Assembly: GCF_900188115.1 (NCBI RefSeq)
Contig: NZ_FZNW01000002.1
Location: 228,348 to 292,347 of the forward strand
Length of the DNA stretch: 64,000 bases
Reading direction: 5' to 3'
Origin: Haloechinothrix alba
Lineage (GTDB): Bacteria; Actinomycetota; Actinomycetes; Mycobacteriales; Pseudonocardiaceae
Both the position numbers and the translations under genes were made by a program. Below, one piece after another: positions 36,969 through 45,900 of this stretch. Below the pieces are notes generated by a model, which made no database searches, was not told where the DNA came from, and saw only the letters and a list, made by a program, of their open reading frames with translations. Every line of letters starts with the position of its first letter. The stretch's first letter is position 1.

Positions 36969-38002
36969 GTCGCCTGCTGCCGCAGCCGCGCCACCACCCG
37001 TGCCGAGGGCTGCCTGCCGTGCTCGGCCACGTACTCGGCGATGAGCCGGTTCTTGACGGTCTCGATCCCCTCGGTTCCGTCGCGTGTGCCGGTGGTGCGT
37101 CGGGAGAACTCCGCCAGCAGCGTCGCGGGCACGCCGGCGATCTCCCAGCCGGTGTTGCGATCCTTGCCGCGATCTACGGGCACCCATGTTACGCCGAGCA
37201 GCCGGGCGGTGTGATCGGTCAGGAACGCGTTGTACGTCTCCGACAGGGCGACGGCGGCCTTATGCAGACGGCGCGAGTCCAGCGTCCGCCAGCGACCGTC
37301 GATGCCCTGCACCTTGTTCGACACGACGACGTGCGTGTGTAGTTGCGGGTCGGCGGCGCGGGAGTCGTAGTGGTCGAACGCCGTGGCGATCACCCCGACG
37401 ATGGGCATCTGCGCGACCCCGCCCCGGCCCACCCTCGTTGCGGCGACGCGCTGTTCCAGCATCTCGATGGTGTCTCGCATCGCGGCGTGATGCGCCTGCG
37501 CAATCAGCGCTTGCGTACCTGCGTCCGCGATGCCCCAGATCGCGCTGACCGACTTCGGTGGAGAGAACGTCAGGTCGAACCCGGCGACGGCCGTGCGCGG
37601 GGTCTTGGCAAGCTCTTCCTCGCGGATGCGTTGCACGGCTTGCTCCCGCTGCTCGCCCCGCAACTTGGGGCTCAGCCGTGCAACCCGTGTTGCAATCCGC
37701 TCGCGTGGTGGCTGCAACTTCGGGAACCGGGTGCCGAGTCGTTCGCCGGTGACGGGGTGGATGCCGTCGCCCAGCAGCCGGGCCAGGTGTTCCTCGGTCA
37801 CCGTGTCGCCCTCGGCCAGTGCTGGGGAACGCCCCTCAGTGAGGCTCGCCAGGCCGGCGCCGACCCATGTACCGGGCGGGCAGCCCGACTCGGTGTAATA
37901 CCGGGTCAGCGGGCTGCTCATCTCCCGGTCGCGGTCACCGACGACGACCGAGTGCAGCAGGTACTCGTAACCCTTGCCGGACGACATCACCCGGATCGTC
38001 AT
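36953..38002 (-). pseudogene. N-terminal relaxase domain of MobF/TrwC-type protein, truncated
   Basis: About 350 residues of the conjugative relaxase domain of a TrwC-like protein, with a Tyr pair near the N-terminus (RYYTES, about residues 36-37) and the metal-binding His motif (FDHYDSRAADPQLHTH, about 209-224). Family members use these residues to nick the transfer origin. After LRQQATLETRP the similarity stops: the frame runs on for some 190 codons as an out-of-frame reading of the helicase relic to 36374. The TraI-like helicase part expected in MobF proteins is gone. The start is the ATG at 38002, or the GTG two codons upstream, after GGGGAGGGG. Confidence 0.88.
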
Positions 38003-38008
38003 CACCAC

Positions 38009-38327
38009 GACGGCCCCTCCCCGAGACGGGCTCAGGAGAGGCCGTCTCAGGGGTCAGGTGAGCGCTCCGCGCCCGAGCGGGGCACCCTGGTGCCAGACGT
38101 GTGGAGGAAACTCAGCAGCCTCCAGCAGAGGTCCTCAGACTGAGCCGGAACGGGCAGCGCCGTAGCGCTCCGCGCGATGGATGTCCGGCTCCGTAGAGGC
38201 CTGCCTGCCGAGTAGGGGGCTACATCACAAGCGGGGTTCGTCCTTCTGGGTAGCCTCTAGTCAGCAGGGCCGAGGAATCCTAATCGTCATCGGCCGCGGC
38301 CCGTGACTTTGCCAAAGCGGGAGCGGT
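38009..38327. other. region between relaxase and EamA relics
   Basis: About 320 bases with no coding bias. MobF relaxase genes often have their transfer origin just upstream, so this is where an oriT relic would be expected. Small palindromes (for example CTCAG-ACTGAG near 38127) are visible but do not form a recognisable oriT. Confidence 0.35.
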
Positions 38328-39051
38328 TCACACTCCACTGCGCGCGTCACGGCATGGCGCGGTGACCGGCCGCTGTTCGCTGAGCGTGCGCTGTTCGGGC
38401 GGTCCCGGCTTGGTTTTGAGGTCGCCCCATTTCACGAGGACGATACCGGCCAGGATGACGACCCCGCCGGCTAGCTGAAGCGGGGTGAGGGCTTCAGCGA
38501 GCAGAATCCACGCTGCAATTGCGGAGAAGGGCACCTCGGTGAGGTTCACGAACGAGCCGACGGTGGCTCCGAGGTGACGTAGGCCGAGGATCCCGAACAG
38601 GTATGCGCCGACGGTGAAGAGGACGAGCACGACACCAAGCAACGAGACGACCACGCCGATGCCGGTCATGGTGCTCGGGCGCTGCCGGGTCCTGGCCCAG
38701 AGCCAGAACACGATGATCAACGGAGCACCCATCATTTCCAGCAGGATCGCCACGGCAACGCTGAGGTGTTCGAGGGCGAGGAAGAAGAACGCCTGCACCC
38801 CGGCCATCGATACGACGCCGTACGTGACGATCGTCCTCCAGTGGTGGCGCACCTCGCCCCAGCGGCCGCGCAGGGCGATCAGGGTCGGGACCAGCAGTAG
38901 CACCGAGGCACCGGCCAGCCGGATCAGCACCACCGACCCGGGCGTCCAACCGATGCTGTAGAGGGCTTTGGCGACCGGACACGCGACGGCGAAGAAGAAC
39001 GTAGACAGCAAGCAGCATGAACACGAAGCCCTGGACCGCACCCCGGCGCAT
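38328..39051 (-). pseudogene. EamA/DMT-family transporter, frameshifted and internally deleted
   Basis: This is a remnant of a ten-helix EamA-type drug/metabolite transporter. The N-terminal frame starts at the ATG at 39051 (MRRGAVQGFVFMLLAV). The remaining similarity continues in another frame (from LLSTFFFAVACPVAKAL), so a frameshift lies near 39000. In the middle, GVVLVL passes directly into FTVGAYLFGILGLRHLGATV, where intact members have two or three more helices, so roughly 70-80 codons seem to be missing. It faces away from the Rrf2 gene across a 75-bp gap. I judge it non-functional. Confidence 0.75.
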
Positions 39052-39126
39052 GATCACCCCTCCCATCGCTTACGTTCCAGCGTTGCTGACCACGCTAACC
39101 CAATCGGGAGGTGTAGTATCCCCATT

Positions 39127-39603
39127 ATGCGAATGAGTGAGGGTGTGGAGTGGGGCGTGCACTGCTGCCTCGTGCTCGCGTGGCTGGACGACCTGGCGCC
39201 CTTGCCGGTCGGACGGCTAGCCGAGGTCTTCGATCTACCTCCGGAGTATCTGAAGAAGCAGCTCCAGCCTCTCGCGAAGGCGGGCATCCTCCGCTCCGAG
39301 GCGGGCGCGCGCGGCGGCTACCGTCTCGGCAGCGATCCCGAAGCCATCAGCCTCATGGACGTCGTGACAGCCATCGAGGGCGGCACAGACCCGTTCCAGT
39401 GCACCGAGATCCGCCAGCGCGGAGCCGGCCGAGCCGCAGCACCCGGAGAGTTCGCGCACCCCTGCGGCATCTCAAAGGCGATGCGCAAGGCCGAACTGGC
39501 GTGGCGGCGAGAGCTCGCGAGCCAAACGCTCGCCGACCTCATCGCGGACACCCCCGCTTCTGCCGAGCGCCGCACCCGACGCTTCATCGAGCGCACCGCC
39601 TGA
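39127..39603 (+). CDS. Rrf2-family transcriptional regulator
   Basis: This 158-residue Rrf2-type regulator has an N-terminal winged helix (about 1-75, PVGRLAEVFDLPPEYLKKQLQPLAKAGILRSEAGARGGYRL split over the recognition region) and a C-terminal part with two Cys (FQCTEI, HPCGIS). The third Cys of iron-sulfur Rrf2 proteins is not evident, so cluster binding is uncertain. The ATG at 39127 is chosen, and a second ATG two codons on is possible. It is transcribed with the MFS exporter 65 bases downstream and diverges from the EamA relic, so it probably controls both. Confidence 0.87.
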   Translation: MRMSEGVEWGVHCCLVLAWLDDLAPLPVGRLAEVFDLPPEYLKKQLQPLAKAGILRSEAGARGGYRLGSDPEAISLMDVVTAIEGGTDPFQCTEIRQRGAGRAAAPGEFAHPCGISKAMRKAELAWRRELASQTLADLIADTPASAERRTRRFIERTA

Positions 39604-39668
39604 CCCACCCGCGCCACGAGACGACCTGGTCGGCTTGTCGGGCTCTTCTTGAAAGGAGAATCGGGACA

Positions 39669-40883
39669 TTGAACATCTCGTTACCTGACCGAACATCAGC
39701 TGCCGCTCCGAGGCACTCCGGGGGTCGGGTCTCGCTCCTGGCACTGGGCACCTTCGCTGTCGGTACGGACGCGTTCGTCGTCGCCGGGTTCCTGCCTCGG
39801 ATGGCCGACGAACTCGGAGTCTCTGAGGCGGCTGCGGGCTACTCGGTCACGGTCTTCGCGATCTGCTACGCGGTGTTCTCACCACTCCTCGCAACCGCCA
39901 CCGCCACAGTTCCGCGGCGACGCCTGCTGGTCGCCGCCCTCGTCGTGCTCGGCCTCGCCAACGTGGGAACAGCGCTCGCCCCGACGTTCGCGATCCTCAT
40001 GGCTACGCGCGTGCTGGCCGCGCTGGGCGCGGCCGCCTACACCCCGAACGCCGGAGCCGTCGCGTCGTCGCTGGTTTCCGTGGAACGACGCGGGCGCGCA
40101 CTCGCGCTGGTGGTCAGCGGTCTCACCGTGGCGACAGCCATCGGCGTTCCGCTCGGCAACCTCGCCTCCCGCATCATGGGATGGCGCACCGCCCTGGGCT
40201 TGGTCGCGCTGCTGTGCCTGCTCGTCGGGGTCGGACTGGCCGTGCGCTTGCCGAGGCTCGCCAGCGGAACCCGAACACCGCTGGCCACGCGTTTGGGCGT
40301 CCTGCGCAACCTGGACGTTCAGGCGATCCTGCCCGTGACCGTTCTGGGGATGGCTGCCGCCTACACCGCCTACGCCTACGCGATCCCTGCCTTCGACGCC
40401 GTGGGCGTGTCGCCGGATGCGACCCAGTGGATGCTGTTCCTCTACGGCGTCGGCGCCGTCGCCGGCGCACAGTCGTCCGGCAAACTCACCGACCGGTTCG
40501 GCGGAACGCGAGTGCTGATCACAGGGTACGCAGTCATGACGTGCACGCTTGCCGCGTTCGGATCGCTCAGCCTGGCAGGCATCGCGCTGCCGGGCCTGGT
40601 CGGCATCTTGGCGTTCACCTGGGGCGCGAGCAGCTGGTGCCAGACACCGCCCCAGCAGCATCGTCTCATCGCCGCCGCACCGGACGAAGCACCGCTGGTG
40701 ATCGCCCTGAACTCCTCCGGCATATACATCGGAATCGCCCTCGGCACCTTCATCGGTGGCCTCGCCGGATCAGGGAACGCGACCTGGATATTCTACTCCG
40801 GAGCCGTGATCGCCGTCCTCGCGGCCATTTTCTTGATCTCAACCTCCCGAGCGACCGCCAACGACCGGAAGGGAATCCGATGA
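39669..40883 (+). CDS. MFS transporter (CmlA/AraJ-like efflux type)
   Basis: This is a 404-residue major facilitator protein with about twelve membrane segments. The motif A-like region PRRRLLVAALVVLG, and motif C-like glycines in helix 5 (GLTVATAIGVPLGNLA), fit drug:proton antiporters of the CmlA/AraJ type. No Met or GTG lies near the expected N-terminus. I propose the TTG at 39669, ten bases after GAAAGGAG. The gene follows the Rrf2 regulator in the same direction. The substrate is unknown; efflux of a small toxic compound is the usual role. Confidence 0.88.
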   Translation: MNISLPDRTSAAAPRHSGGRVSLLALGTFAVGTDAFVVAGFLPRMADELGVSEAAAGYSVTVFAICYAVFSPLLATATATVPRRRLLVAALVVLGLANVGTALAPTFAILMATRVLAALGAAAYTPNAGAVASSLVSVERRGRALALVVSGLTVATAIGVPLGNLASRIMGWRTALGLVALLCLLVGVGLAVRLPRLASGTRTPLATRLGVLRNLDVQAILPVTVLGMAAAYTAYAYAIPAFDAVGVSPDATQWMLFLYGVGAVAGAQSSGKLTDRFGGTRVLITGYAVMTCTLAAFGSLSLAGIALPGLVGILAFTWGASSWCQTPPQQHRLIAAAPDEAPLVIALNSSGIYIGIALGTFIGGLAGSGNATWIFYSGAVIAVLAAIFLISTSRATANDRKGIR

Positions 40884-40932
40884 ACGCCGCGCCACTCCAG
40901 AAACTCCGAGTTCGCCGGCCAACAGAGAAAGA

Positions 40933-41050
40933 ACACCCGGTGACGTGATCGCCCTCGGCCCGAACGTCATGTGCGGGTCCGAGCCCGAGAAGCGCATCAC
41001 GGTCGCCACGACCAGAGACACCATCCGTGACCAAACACTCAACTGCCTAG
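40933..41050 (+). pseudogene. fragment of a second AraC-type regulator gene
   Basis: In this stretch one frame reads PGDVIALGPNVMCGSEPEKR. It closely matches PGDVILLGANVLCGSEPEDH of the AraC-like gene just downstream (around 41277-41336). Similarity ends on both sides after about 35 codons. It is best read as a piece of a paralogous gene left by duplication and deletion. Confidence 0.75.
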
Positions 41051-41069
41051 AGCCGGATGGACAGGTGGC

Positions 41070-41762
41070 ATGGTCGAGGGCGGGGTAACAGAGACGGCTT
41101 CTAGAGCAACCGATTCTGTCCCTGAAGCTGCGCAATCTTTTGCTCCGCTCTTGGCTCGGACGCGGACGGTGCATCGTCCGGTGGGGCCGGTGGCGTATGA
41201 CTGCGTGAAGGTGATCGTCGTCCGTGACGGTTCTGCGTTCTTGTTCAGCGAGTTCGGGCAGCAACCGGTCAAACCGGGCGATGTGATCCTGCTCGGTGCG
41301 AACGTGCTGTGTGGCTCGGAGCCCGAGGACCACATCACTGTGAGCACGATGTATCTCGATACGGATTACGTGCTCGATCAGGTGCGGTGGCAGTACGCGG
41401 GGTTCCTCGAAGACCGGCTCGACGCGCAAGGTTTCGCGGACATGATCTACTCCGAGCCCGCGCAGATCCTCCGGCTTGGCGAGGACCGGGCGGGCATGTT
41501 GATGCCGTGGCTGGATGAGTTGGTCACGCTGAGTGTCGCCGGGGACTTCGTGCGTGACTACCTGCGGATGCAGACGCTGTGGTTCCAGATCGCCTACGTC
41601 ATCGCCCCACACATCAAGGTCTCGCCGGTGCGCATCTCGCCGTCGCAGCGCGCGCATATCCGGCCCACGCTCCCCAGGGATCGCCGCTTCGTGCCCCTGC
41701 GGGTCGAGGCGCGTCGTGCTGCGGGTCTGCTCCGCGAGAACCCGGCCAAACGGTGGAGCTGA
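41070..41762 (+). pseudogene. AraC-type regulator lacking its HTH domain
   Basis: A 230-codon frame carrying the N-terminal cupin-like sensing domain and helical linker of an AraC-family regulator. In family members a tail such as RENPAKRWS is followed by the roughly 100-residue double-HTH domain. Here the frame ends immediately (TGG AGC TGA), and its last nine bases lie inside the 3' end of the tRNA-Ala gene on the other strand. The DNA-binding domain has therefore been lost exactly at the tRNA. The protein cannot bind DNA in the usual way, though a translated sensor domain is possible. Confidence 0.8.
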
Positions 41763-41826
41763 GGGGAATCGAACCCCTGACCTTCTCGATGCGAACGAGA
41801 CGCGCTACCAACTGCGCTACAGCCCC
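41754..41826 (-). tRNA. tRNA-Ala (anticodon CGC)
   Basis: This folds as a complete cloverleaf of 73 bases: acceptor GGGGCTG/CAGCTCC, D-stem GCGC/GCGC, anticodon stem TCTCG/CGAGA with loop TTCGCAT giving anticodon CGC, and T-arm AGGGG-TTCGATT-CCCCT. The discriminator is A and the CCA end is not encoded. Its 3' end is the boundary of the decayed island to its left in window coordinates. Confidence 0.96.
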
Positions 41827-41880
41827 TTGGCAACGTCAGAAAGCATAGCAAGCCGCCGGGCCGGGTGATCGCCCGGGGGT

Positions 41881-42759
41881 CTACTCCCCGGCGGCCTTAC
41901 GGTACGCCGGGTAGTCGGGCTCGTCGAGCTCGTGGAAGGCGGGATCCTCGTCGTCGATGTCGAGGACCTCGGCCTGCCTGCGTGTGGTGCGGGGGTGGCT
42001 GCGCACCTCGCCGACCGCGCTCGACCTCTCGTCGTACTCGGGGGCCGGGACCTCGCCATCAGCGACGTCATGGTCGTCGAAGGCCAACTCCCGGTTGCGC
42101 TCGTGCCTGCGGGAGCCGCCGAGCCGGGCCATCCTGCGCTGCCGGATCTCGTTCTCGATGCGGACCTGCCTGCGCAGGTATCCCAGGTACCCGGCAAGGC
42201 CGGCGACGGCCAGCGCGTTGACCCACCACAGGCCCGCGTGCACGAAGCCGGCCAGCAGCGCCGTGAGCAGCACCGTACCCAGCAACGCGAGTACCACGCG
42301 CTGGCGGAACGCGTACTTGGCACGCGCGGCCATCTCCGCGGCCTCCGGGTCGAACCCGCCCCGGCCCCTGCGGTACCGGCTACCGGCGTCGGCGTCCCGC
42401 TCGTCACGTTCGTCCCGCTCGTCACGTTCGGGCGTCGCGGAGTCACCGTCGCCGTCGCGCTCCGCGCGGGATCGCTGCCTGGCGGCTCCGTCCGGGTCGA
42501 CGGCTTCGCGCGGCTCGGCGTCGCCGGGCGCGTCGGTGTACTCTTCGACCTGGTCTTCGCTACGACCTGCTCGCTCCGCGGATTCGGACATCATGCTCTC
42601 CTCCCGCATGCCGGTGCGCACGCTCCCGCTCCGCACCACTCGGGCCGCCAGGGCGTCCTCGCCGGTCCGCGAGACCTCCTGACGCTTCCGCGCGACCATA
42701 GGAACGAGAACGACGAGCCACGCCGCGGCTAGCGCGACGATCATCAACGAGCTCGGCAT
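41881..42759 (-). CDS. glpR: SepX/GlpR-type divisome membrane protein
   Basis: This 292-residue actinobacterial membrane protein matches the family annotated as gephyrin-like molybdotransferase receptor GlpR (SepX). In this family it recruits the MoeA-like protein Glp to the division machinery with FtsZ. It has an N-terminal membrane helix (about 3-22, SSLMIVALAAAWLVVLVPMV), a long charged linker, two adjacent membrane segments (about 157-195) and a charged C-terminal tail. The start is the ATG at 42759; nine codons of upstream extension would disrupt the signal-anchor. Its Glp partner is two genes upstream on the same strand, which strongly supports the call. Confidence 0.88.
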   Translation of the reverse strand: MPSSLMIVALAAAWLVVLVPMVARKRQEVSRTGEDALAARVVRSGSVRTGMREESMMSESAERAGRSEDQVEEYTDAPGDAEPREAVDPDGAARQRSRAERDGDGDSATPERDERDERDERDADAGSRYRRGRGGFDPEAAEMAARAKYAFRQRVVLALLGTVLLTALLAGFVHAGLWWVNALAVAGLAGYLGYLRRQVRIENEIRQRRMARLGGSRRHERNRELAFDDHDVADGEVPAPEYDERSSAVGEVRSHPRTTRRQAEVLDIDDEDPAFHELDEPDYPAYRKAAGE

Positions 42760-42918
42760 CTCCCGTCGCCTCCCCGACTGCAGCACTGTGATCGTCCATT
42801 CACACTAGCCACAGCAGTCACGCGCACCACGCAGGCGCGCCGATCGAACCCCGAAAAGTGACACTCGATCGGGCGAGCATGCGCCGCGAAGCACGCGTCG
42901 CGGCCGGTAACGGATGTT

Positions 42919-43596
42919 TCACTCGCGGTCGATCAGGCCCGCGGCAACCATGCCTGCGACCACCCCCGTGCCGGAGTCCTCGGTGGTGGTCGCGTAGCAG
43001 TAGTGGTCCCGCCACGCCCCGGCGACATGGAGGTACCGCAGGAACAACCCCTCCTGCCGGAAGCCCGCCTTGGTCAGCACCCGCAGGCTGGCCGCGTTCT
43101 CCGGCCGCACCGTGGCCTCCAGCCGGTGCAGCCCCGCCGCCGTGAACGCGTGGTCGGCGGCAAGACCGAGCGCCGCGGTGGCCACCCCGCCCGAGGCGTA
43201 CCCGGACGCCACCCAGTACCCCACCCACCCGGAGCACAGCGCGGACCTGACCACGTTCCCGATGGTCAGCTGCCCGCCGAACGCACCGTCGACGGTGATC
43301 GCGAACGGAAGGCACTGGCCGCGCCGAGCGAGCGAACGCAGGCTCCACCACTGCGTCCACCAGGACGTCAACGTGTGACGCTGCTTCCAGCTGCCGGGAG
43401 TGGACGGCTCCCATTGCTCCAGGTGGTCGCGGTCGTCGAGCCGGATCCGCCGCCACGCCGCACCGTCGCGCAGCCACAACGGCCGCAGCGCCACGACGCC
43501 GGCACGCGCCCGGACCGGCCCCAGCCGCGCGGGCCAGCCCGGATGCCCGGACTCGGCCGAGCCGATCACCGACCCCCCACGCGCGTCCGGATACAT
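42919..43596 (-). CDS. rimJ: GNAT acetyltransferase, RimJ/RimL type
   Basis: This 225-residue GNAT-fold N-acetyltransferase resembles those that acetylate the alpha-amino group of ribosomal proteins or other small targets. The acetyl-CoA-binding core is visible at YWVASGYASGGVATAALGL followed by GLHRLEATVRPENAASLRVL and KAGFRQEG, matching motifs A and B of the RimJ/RimL group. The ATG at 43596 lies ten bases after the Glp stop, so the two are probably co-transcribed. The same neighbour order occurs in M. tuberculosis (Rv0994-Rv0995). The true substrate is not fixed by sequence. Confidence 0.85.
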   Translation of the reverse strand: MYPDARGGSVIGSAESGHPGWPARLGPVRARAGVVALRPLWLRDGAAWRRIRLDDRDHLEQWEPSTPGSWKQRHTLTSWWTQWWSLRSLARRGQCLPFAITVDGAFGGQLTIGNVVRSALCSGWVGYWVASGYASGGVATAALGLAADHAFTAAGLHRLEATVRPENAASLRVLTKAGFRQEGLFLRYLHVAGAWRDHYCYATTTEDSGTGVVAGMVAAGLIDRE

Positions 43597-43606
43597 CGAC
43601 CTGTCG

Positions 43607-44986
43607 CTACCCGTTCTGGGCCAGGAACGCCACCTGCACCTCGTCACCGGCAGGTACGTCCGTCAACATCTCGCCCACGGTGATCAGGCAGTTCGCCTCG
43701 GCGAGCGAGGCGAGCAGGTGCGAACCGGACGTGCCGAGGGGCTGCACGAGGTACTCCCCGTTGCTCTCGTCGCGCATCAACTGCCCGCGCACGTAACCCT
43801 TCCACCCCTGGGTCGAGCTGATCGGGGACAGCAGGCGCGCGTGCACCACCCTGCGATGCGGTTTGCGCGAGCCGCGCGCCACCCTGATCAGGGGACGCAC
43901 CAGGACCTCGAAGACCACCAGCGCGCTCGTCGGGTCGCCGGGCAGCAGGAACGTGGGCACCGAGTCCGGGCCGAGCTGGCCGAAGCCCTGCGTGTCCCCC
44001 GGGTGCATCGCCACCCTGGTCATATCGACCTTGCCCATGTCGGAAAGGGCCGCCCGCACGTCGTGCCCCGCGCTACCGCCCGCGCCTCCCGCGATCACCA
44101 CGATCTCCGACATCAGCAGCCTGCCCTCGACGACCTCGCGCAGCGTCGCGGGGTCCGTCGACGAGATCCCCACCCGGTTGACCTCGGCACCGGCGTCGCG
44201 CCCCGCCGCCGCGAGCGCGTAGGAGTTCACGTCGTACACCTGCCCGACGGCGGGTTCCCTGTCGACGTCGACCAGCTCGTCGCCCACCGAGATCACCGAC
44301 ACCCTGGGGCGCGGGTAGACCAGCACCTTCGCCCGGCCCACGGCAGCGAGCAGCCCGACCTGGGCCGAACCGATGATGTCGCCCTTGCGCACCGCTATGT
44401 CGCCGGTCTGCACGTCCTCGCCTGCCCTGCGGACGTTGGCCGCGGACGGGAACGACCGGGTCACCGTGACCCGTGCCGGGTTGTCGTCGGCGGAGCCTCT
44501 CGGGATCACCGCGTCGGCCAGCGTCGGCAGGGGCGCGGCGGGAGCGACCCACACCGCCTGACCGGGCTGCAGCCGTCGCGGTTGCTGCGAGCCCGCGGGG
44601 ATCTCCCCGACCACCGGCAGCTCGACCGGCTCCTCCTCGGTGGCCGACCGCACATCGACGCTGCGTACCGCGAATCCGTCCACCTCGGCCTGGTCGAACG
44701 CGGGCAGGGCGGTCTCCGCGACGACTTCCTCCGCGCAGAGCAGCCCTTGCGACTCGGAGATGGCCACCCGTACCGGACTCGGGCGTACGGCGGCATCGAA
44801 CACACGGCGCAGCTGCTCGTCCACGGGACGCAGCTCCCCGTCGGCAGCGGCATCCGGCGCGGCGGGCACGACGCGGGCCGCCGAGGCGTCCGGCACCCGA
44901 TTCGCCTCGTCGACGGCGACCGCCTGCTCGGCTTCGGTGCGCTGCACTGCGCCGTGCTCCTCGGTTTGCGGATCAGATGTGCTCAT
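43607..44986 (-). CDS. glp: gephyrin-like molybdotransferase Glp (MoeA family)
   Basis: This 459-residue MoeA/gephyrin-family protein has the N-terminal domain with FDQAEVDGFAV, a middle beta-barrel domain, the MPT-binding domain with VISVGDEL and the DPxTLREVV region, and MHPGDTQGFG followed by LPGDPTSALVVF, then the C-terminal beta domain. In most MoeA proteins these residues insert molybdenum into adenylated molybdopterin. In actinobacteria this paralogue is also a divisome component with GlpR/SepX. A 50-residue acidic N-terminal extension precedes the fold. The gene starts in an ATGA overlap with galU, indicating coupled translation. In several MoeA proteins the second motif reads MxPGxP rather than HPGDT, so catalytic activity is uncertain. 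Confidence 0.88.
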   Translation of the reverse strand: MSTSDPQTEEHGAVQRTEAEQAVAVDEANRVPDASAARVVPAAPDAAADGELRPVDEQLRRVFDAAVRPSPVRVAISESQGLLCAEEVVAETALPAFDQAEVDGFAVRSVDVRSATEEEPVELPVVGEIPAGSQQPRRLQPGQAVWVAPAAPLPTLADAVIPRGSADDNPARVTVTRSFPSAANVRRAGEDVQTGDIAVRKGDIIGSAQVGLLAAVGRAKVLVYPRPRVSVISVGDELVDVDREPAVGQVYDVNSYALAAAGRDAGAEVNRVGISSTDPATLREVVEGRLLMSEIVVIAGGAGGSAGHDVRAALSDMGKVDMTRVAMHPGDTQGFGQLGPDSVPTFLLPGDPTSALVVFEVLVRPLIRVARGSRKPHRRVVHARLLSPISSTQGWKGYVRGQLMRDESNGEYLVQPLGTSGSHLLASLAEANCLITVGEMLTDVPAGDEVQVAFLAQNG

Positions 44987-45900
44987 CGCGTCGCACTCTC
45001 GATTCGTTCACTCAACCACGTCCGTAGCTCCGGACCGTACTCCGGATCATCCAGCATGTGGTCCACCACGGCTTTCACGAACCCGCCGGGGTTACCGAGA
45101 TCGTGTCTTCCGCCACGATGGACCACCACGTGCACCGGGTGCCCCTCCTCGATCGCCAGCGCGACGGCATCGGTGAGCTGCAACTCCCCGCCCGCACCAG
45201 GTGCGATCCGCTTCAGCGCGTCGAATATCGCGCGATCGAGAACGTAACGCCCGACAGCCGCCAAAGTGGACGGCGCTTCCTCCGGCGCGGGTTTCTCCAC
45301 CATCCCGTGCACCCGCTTCACGTCGTCCTCTCCTGTGTCGGAGACGTCGAACGCGCCGTACGCCGAGATCCGATCCCGTGGCACATCGAAGGCGCACAGC
45401 ACGGTGCCGCCGTACGAGGCGCGGACCTCGGCCATACGCTGGAGCACCCCCGTCGGCACGACCAGGTCGTCGGGCAGCAACACGGCGACCGCGTCGTCGT
45501 CCGGACGCAGCTGCGACTCGGCGCAGCCGACAGCGTGCCCGAGCCCGAGCGCTTCGCGCTGCGTCGCGGAGGTCACCTCCATCAGCTCGGGTGCGCGGCG
45601 CACCTTGTCCAGCAGCGCGGTCTTGCCCTTCTCCGCCAGGCTGCTCTCCAGCTCGGGGGCAGGCTGGAAGTACTCGACGACCGCGCTCTTGGCCGGCGAG
45701 GTCACGACCACGAGTCGCTGCGCCCCGGCCTCGGCTGCTTCCCTGGCCACCAGCTCGATACCCGGTGTGTCGATGACCGGTAACAGCTCCTTGGCCACGG
45801 TCTTGGTCACCGGAAGGAACCGGGTTCCCAGCCCGGCGGCGGGGACAATGGCAGTTCGGAAGGTCGGTTCGCTCGTACTGTCACCGCGTTGGCCCGTCAT
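44983..45900 (-). CDS. galU: UTP-glucose-1-phosphate uridylyltransferase
   Basis: This 305-residue nucleotidyltransferase makes UDP-glucose from UTP and glucose-1-phosphate. It has the N-terminal signature PAAGLGTRFLPVTKTVAKE with the nucleotide-binding loop and catalytic Lys, LLPDDLV, and VGRYVLDRAIFDAL with GAGGELQLTDA near the C-terminus, all typical of GalU. UDP-glucose is a likely donor for cell-wall and glycolipid synthesis, possibly including the glycosyltransferase at 12221-13378. The ATG at 45900 is 24 bases from the divergent cyclo-ligase start. A TAGGCT box eight bases upstream would give a nearly leaderless mRNA. A GTG eight codons upstream is less likely. Confidence 0.95.
   Translation of the reverse strand: MTGQRGDSTSEPTFRTAIVPAAGLGTRFLPVTKTVAKELLPVIDTPGIELVAREAAEAGAQRLVVVTSPAKSAVVEYFQPAPELESSLAEKGKTALLDKVRRAPELMEVTSATQREALGLGHAVGCAESQLRPDDDAVAVLLPDDLVVPTGVLQRMAEVRASYGGTVLCAFDVPRDRISAYGAFDVSDTGEDDVKRVHGMVEKPAPEEAPSTLAAVGRYVLDRAIFDALKRIAPGAGGELQLTDAVALAIEEGHPVHVVVHRGGRHDLGNPGGFVKAVVDHMLDDPEYGPELRTWLSERIESATR

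Noticed and set aside
35577..38008. A functional relaxase-helicase fusion protein
   Set aside because: The two parts are in different frames and the helicase has no Walker A motif, so it cannot be one working enzyme.
39083..39119. TTGCTG and TAGTAT as a promoter for the Rrf2 gene
   Set aside because: The spacing is 25 bases, far from the usual 16-18, so the pair is not a credible sigma-70 promoter.
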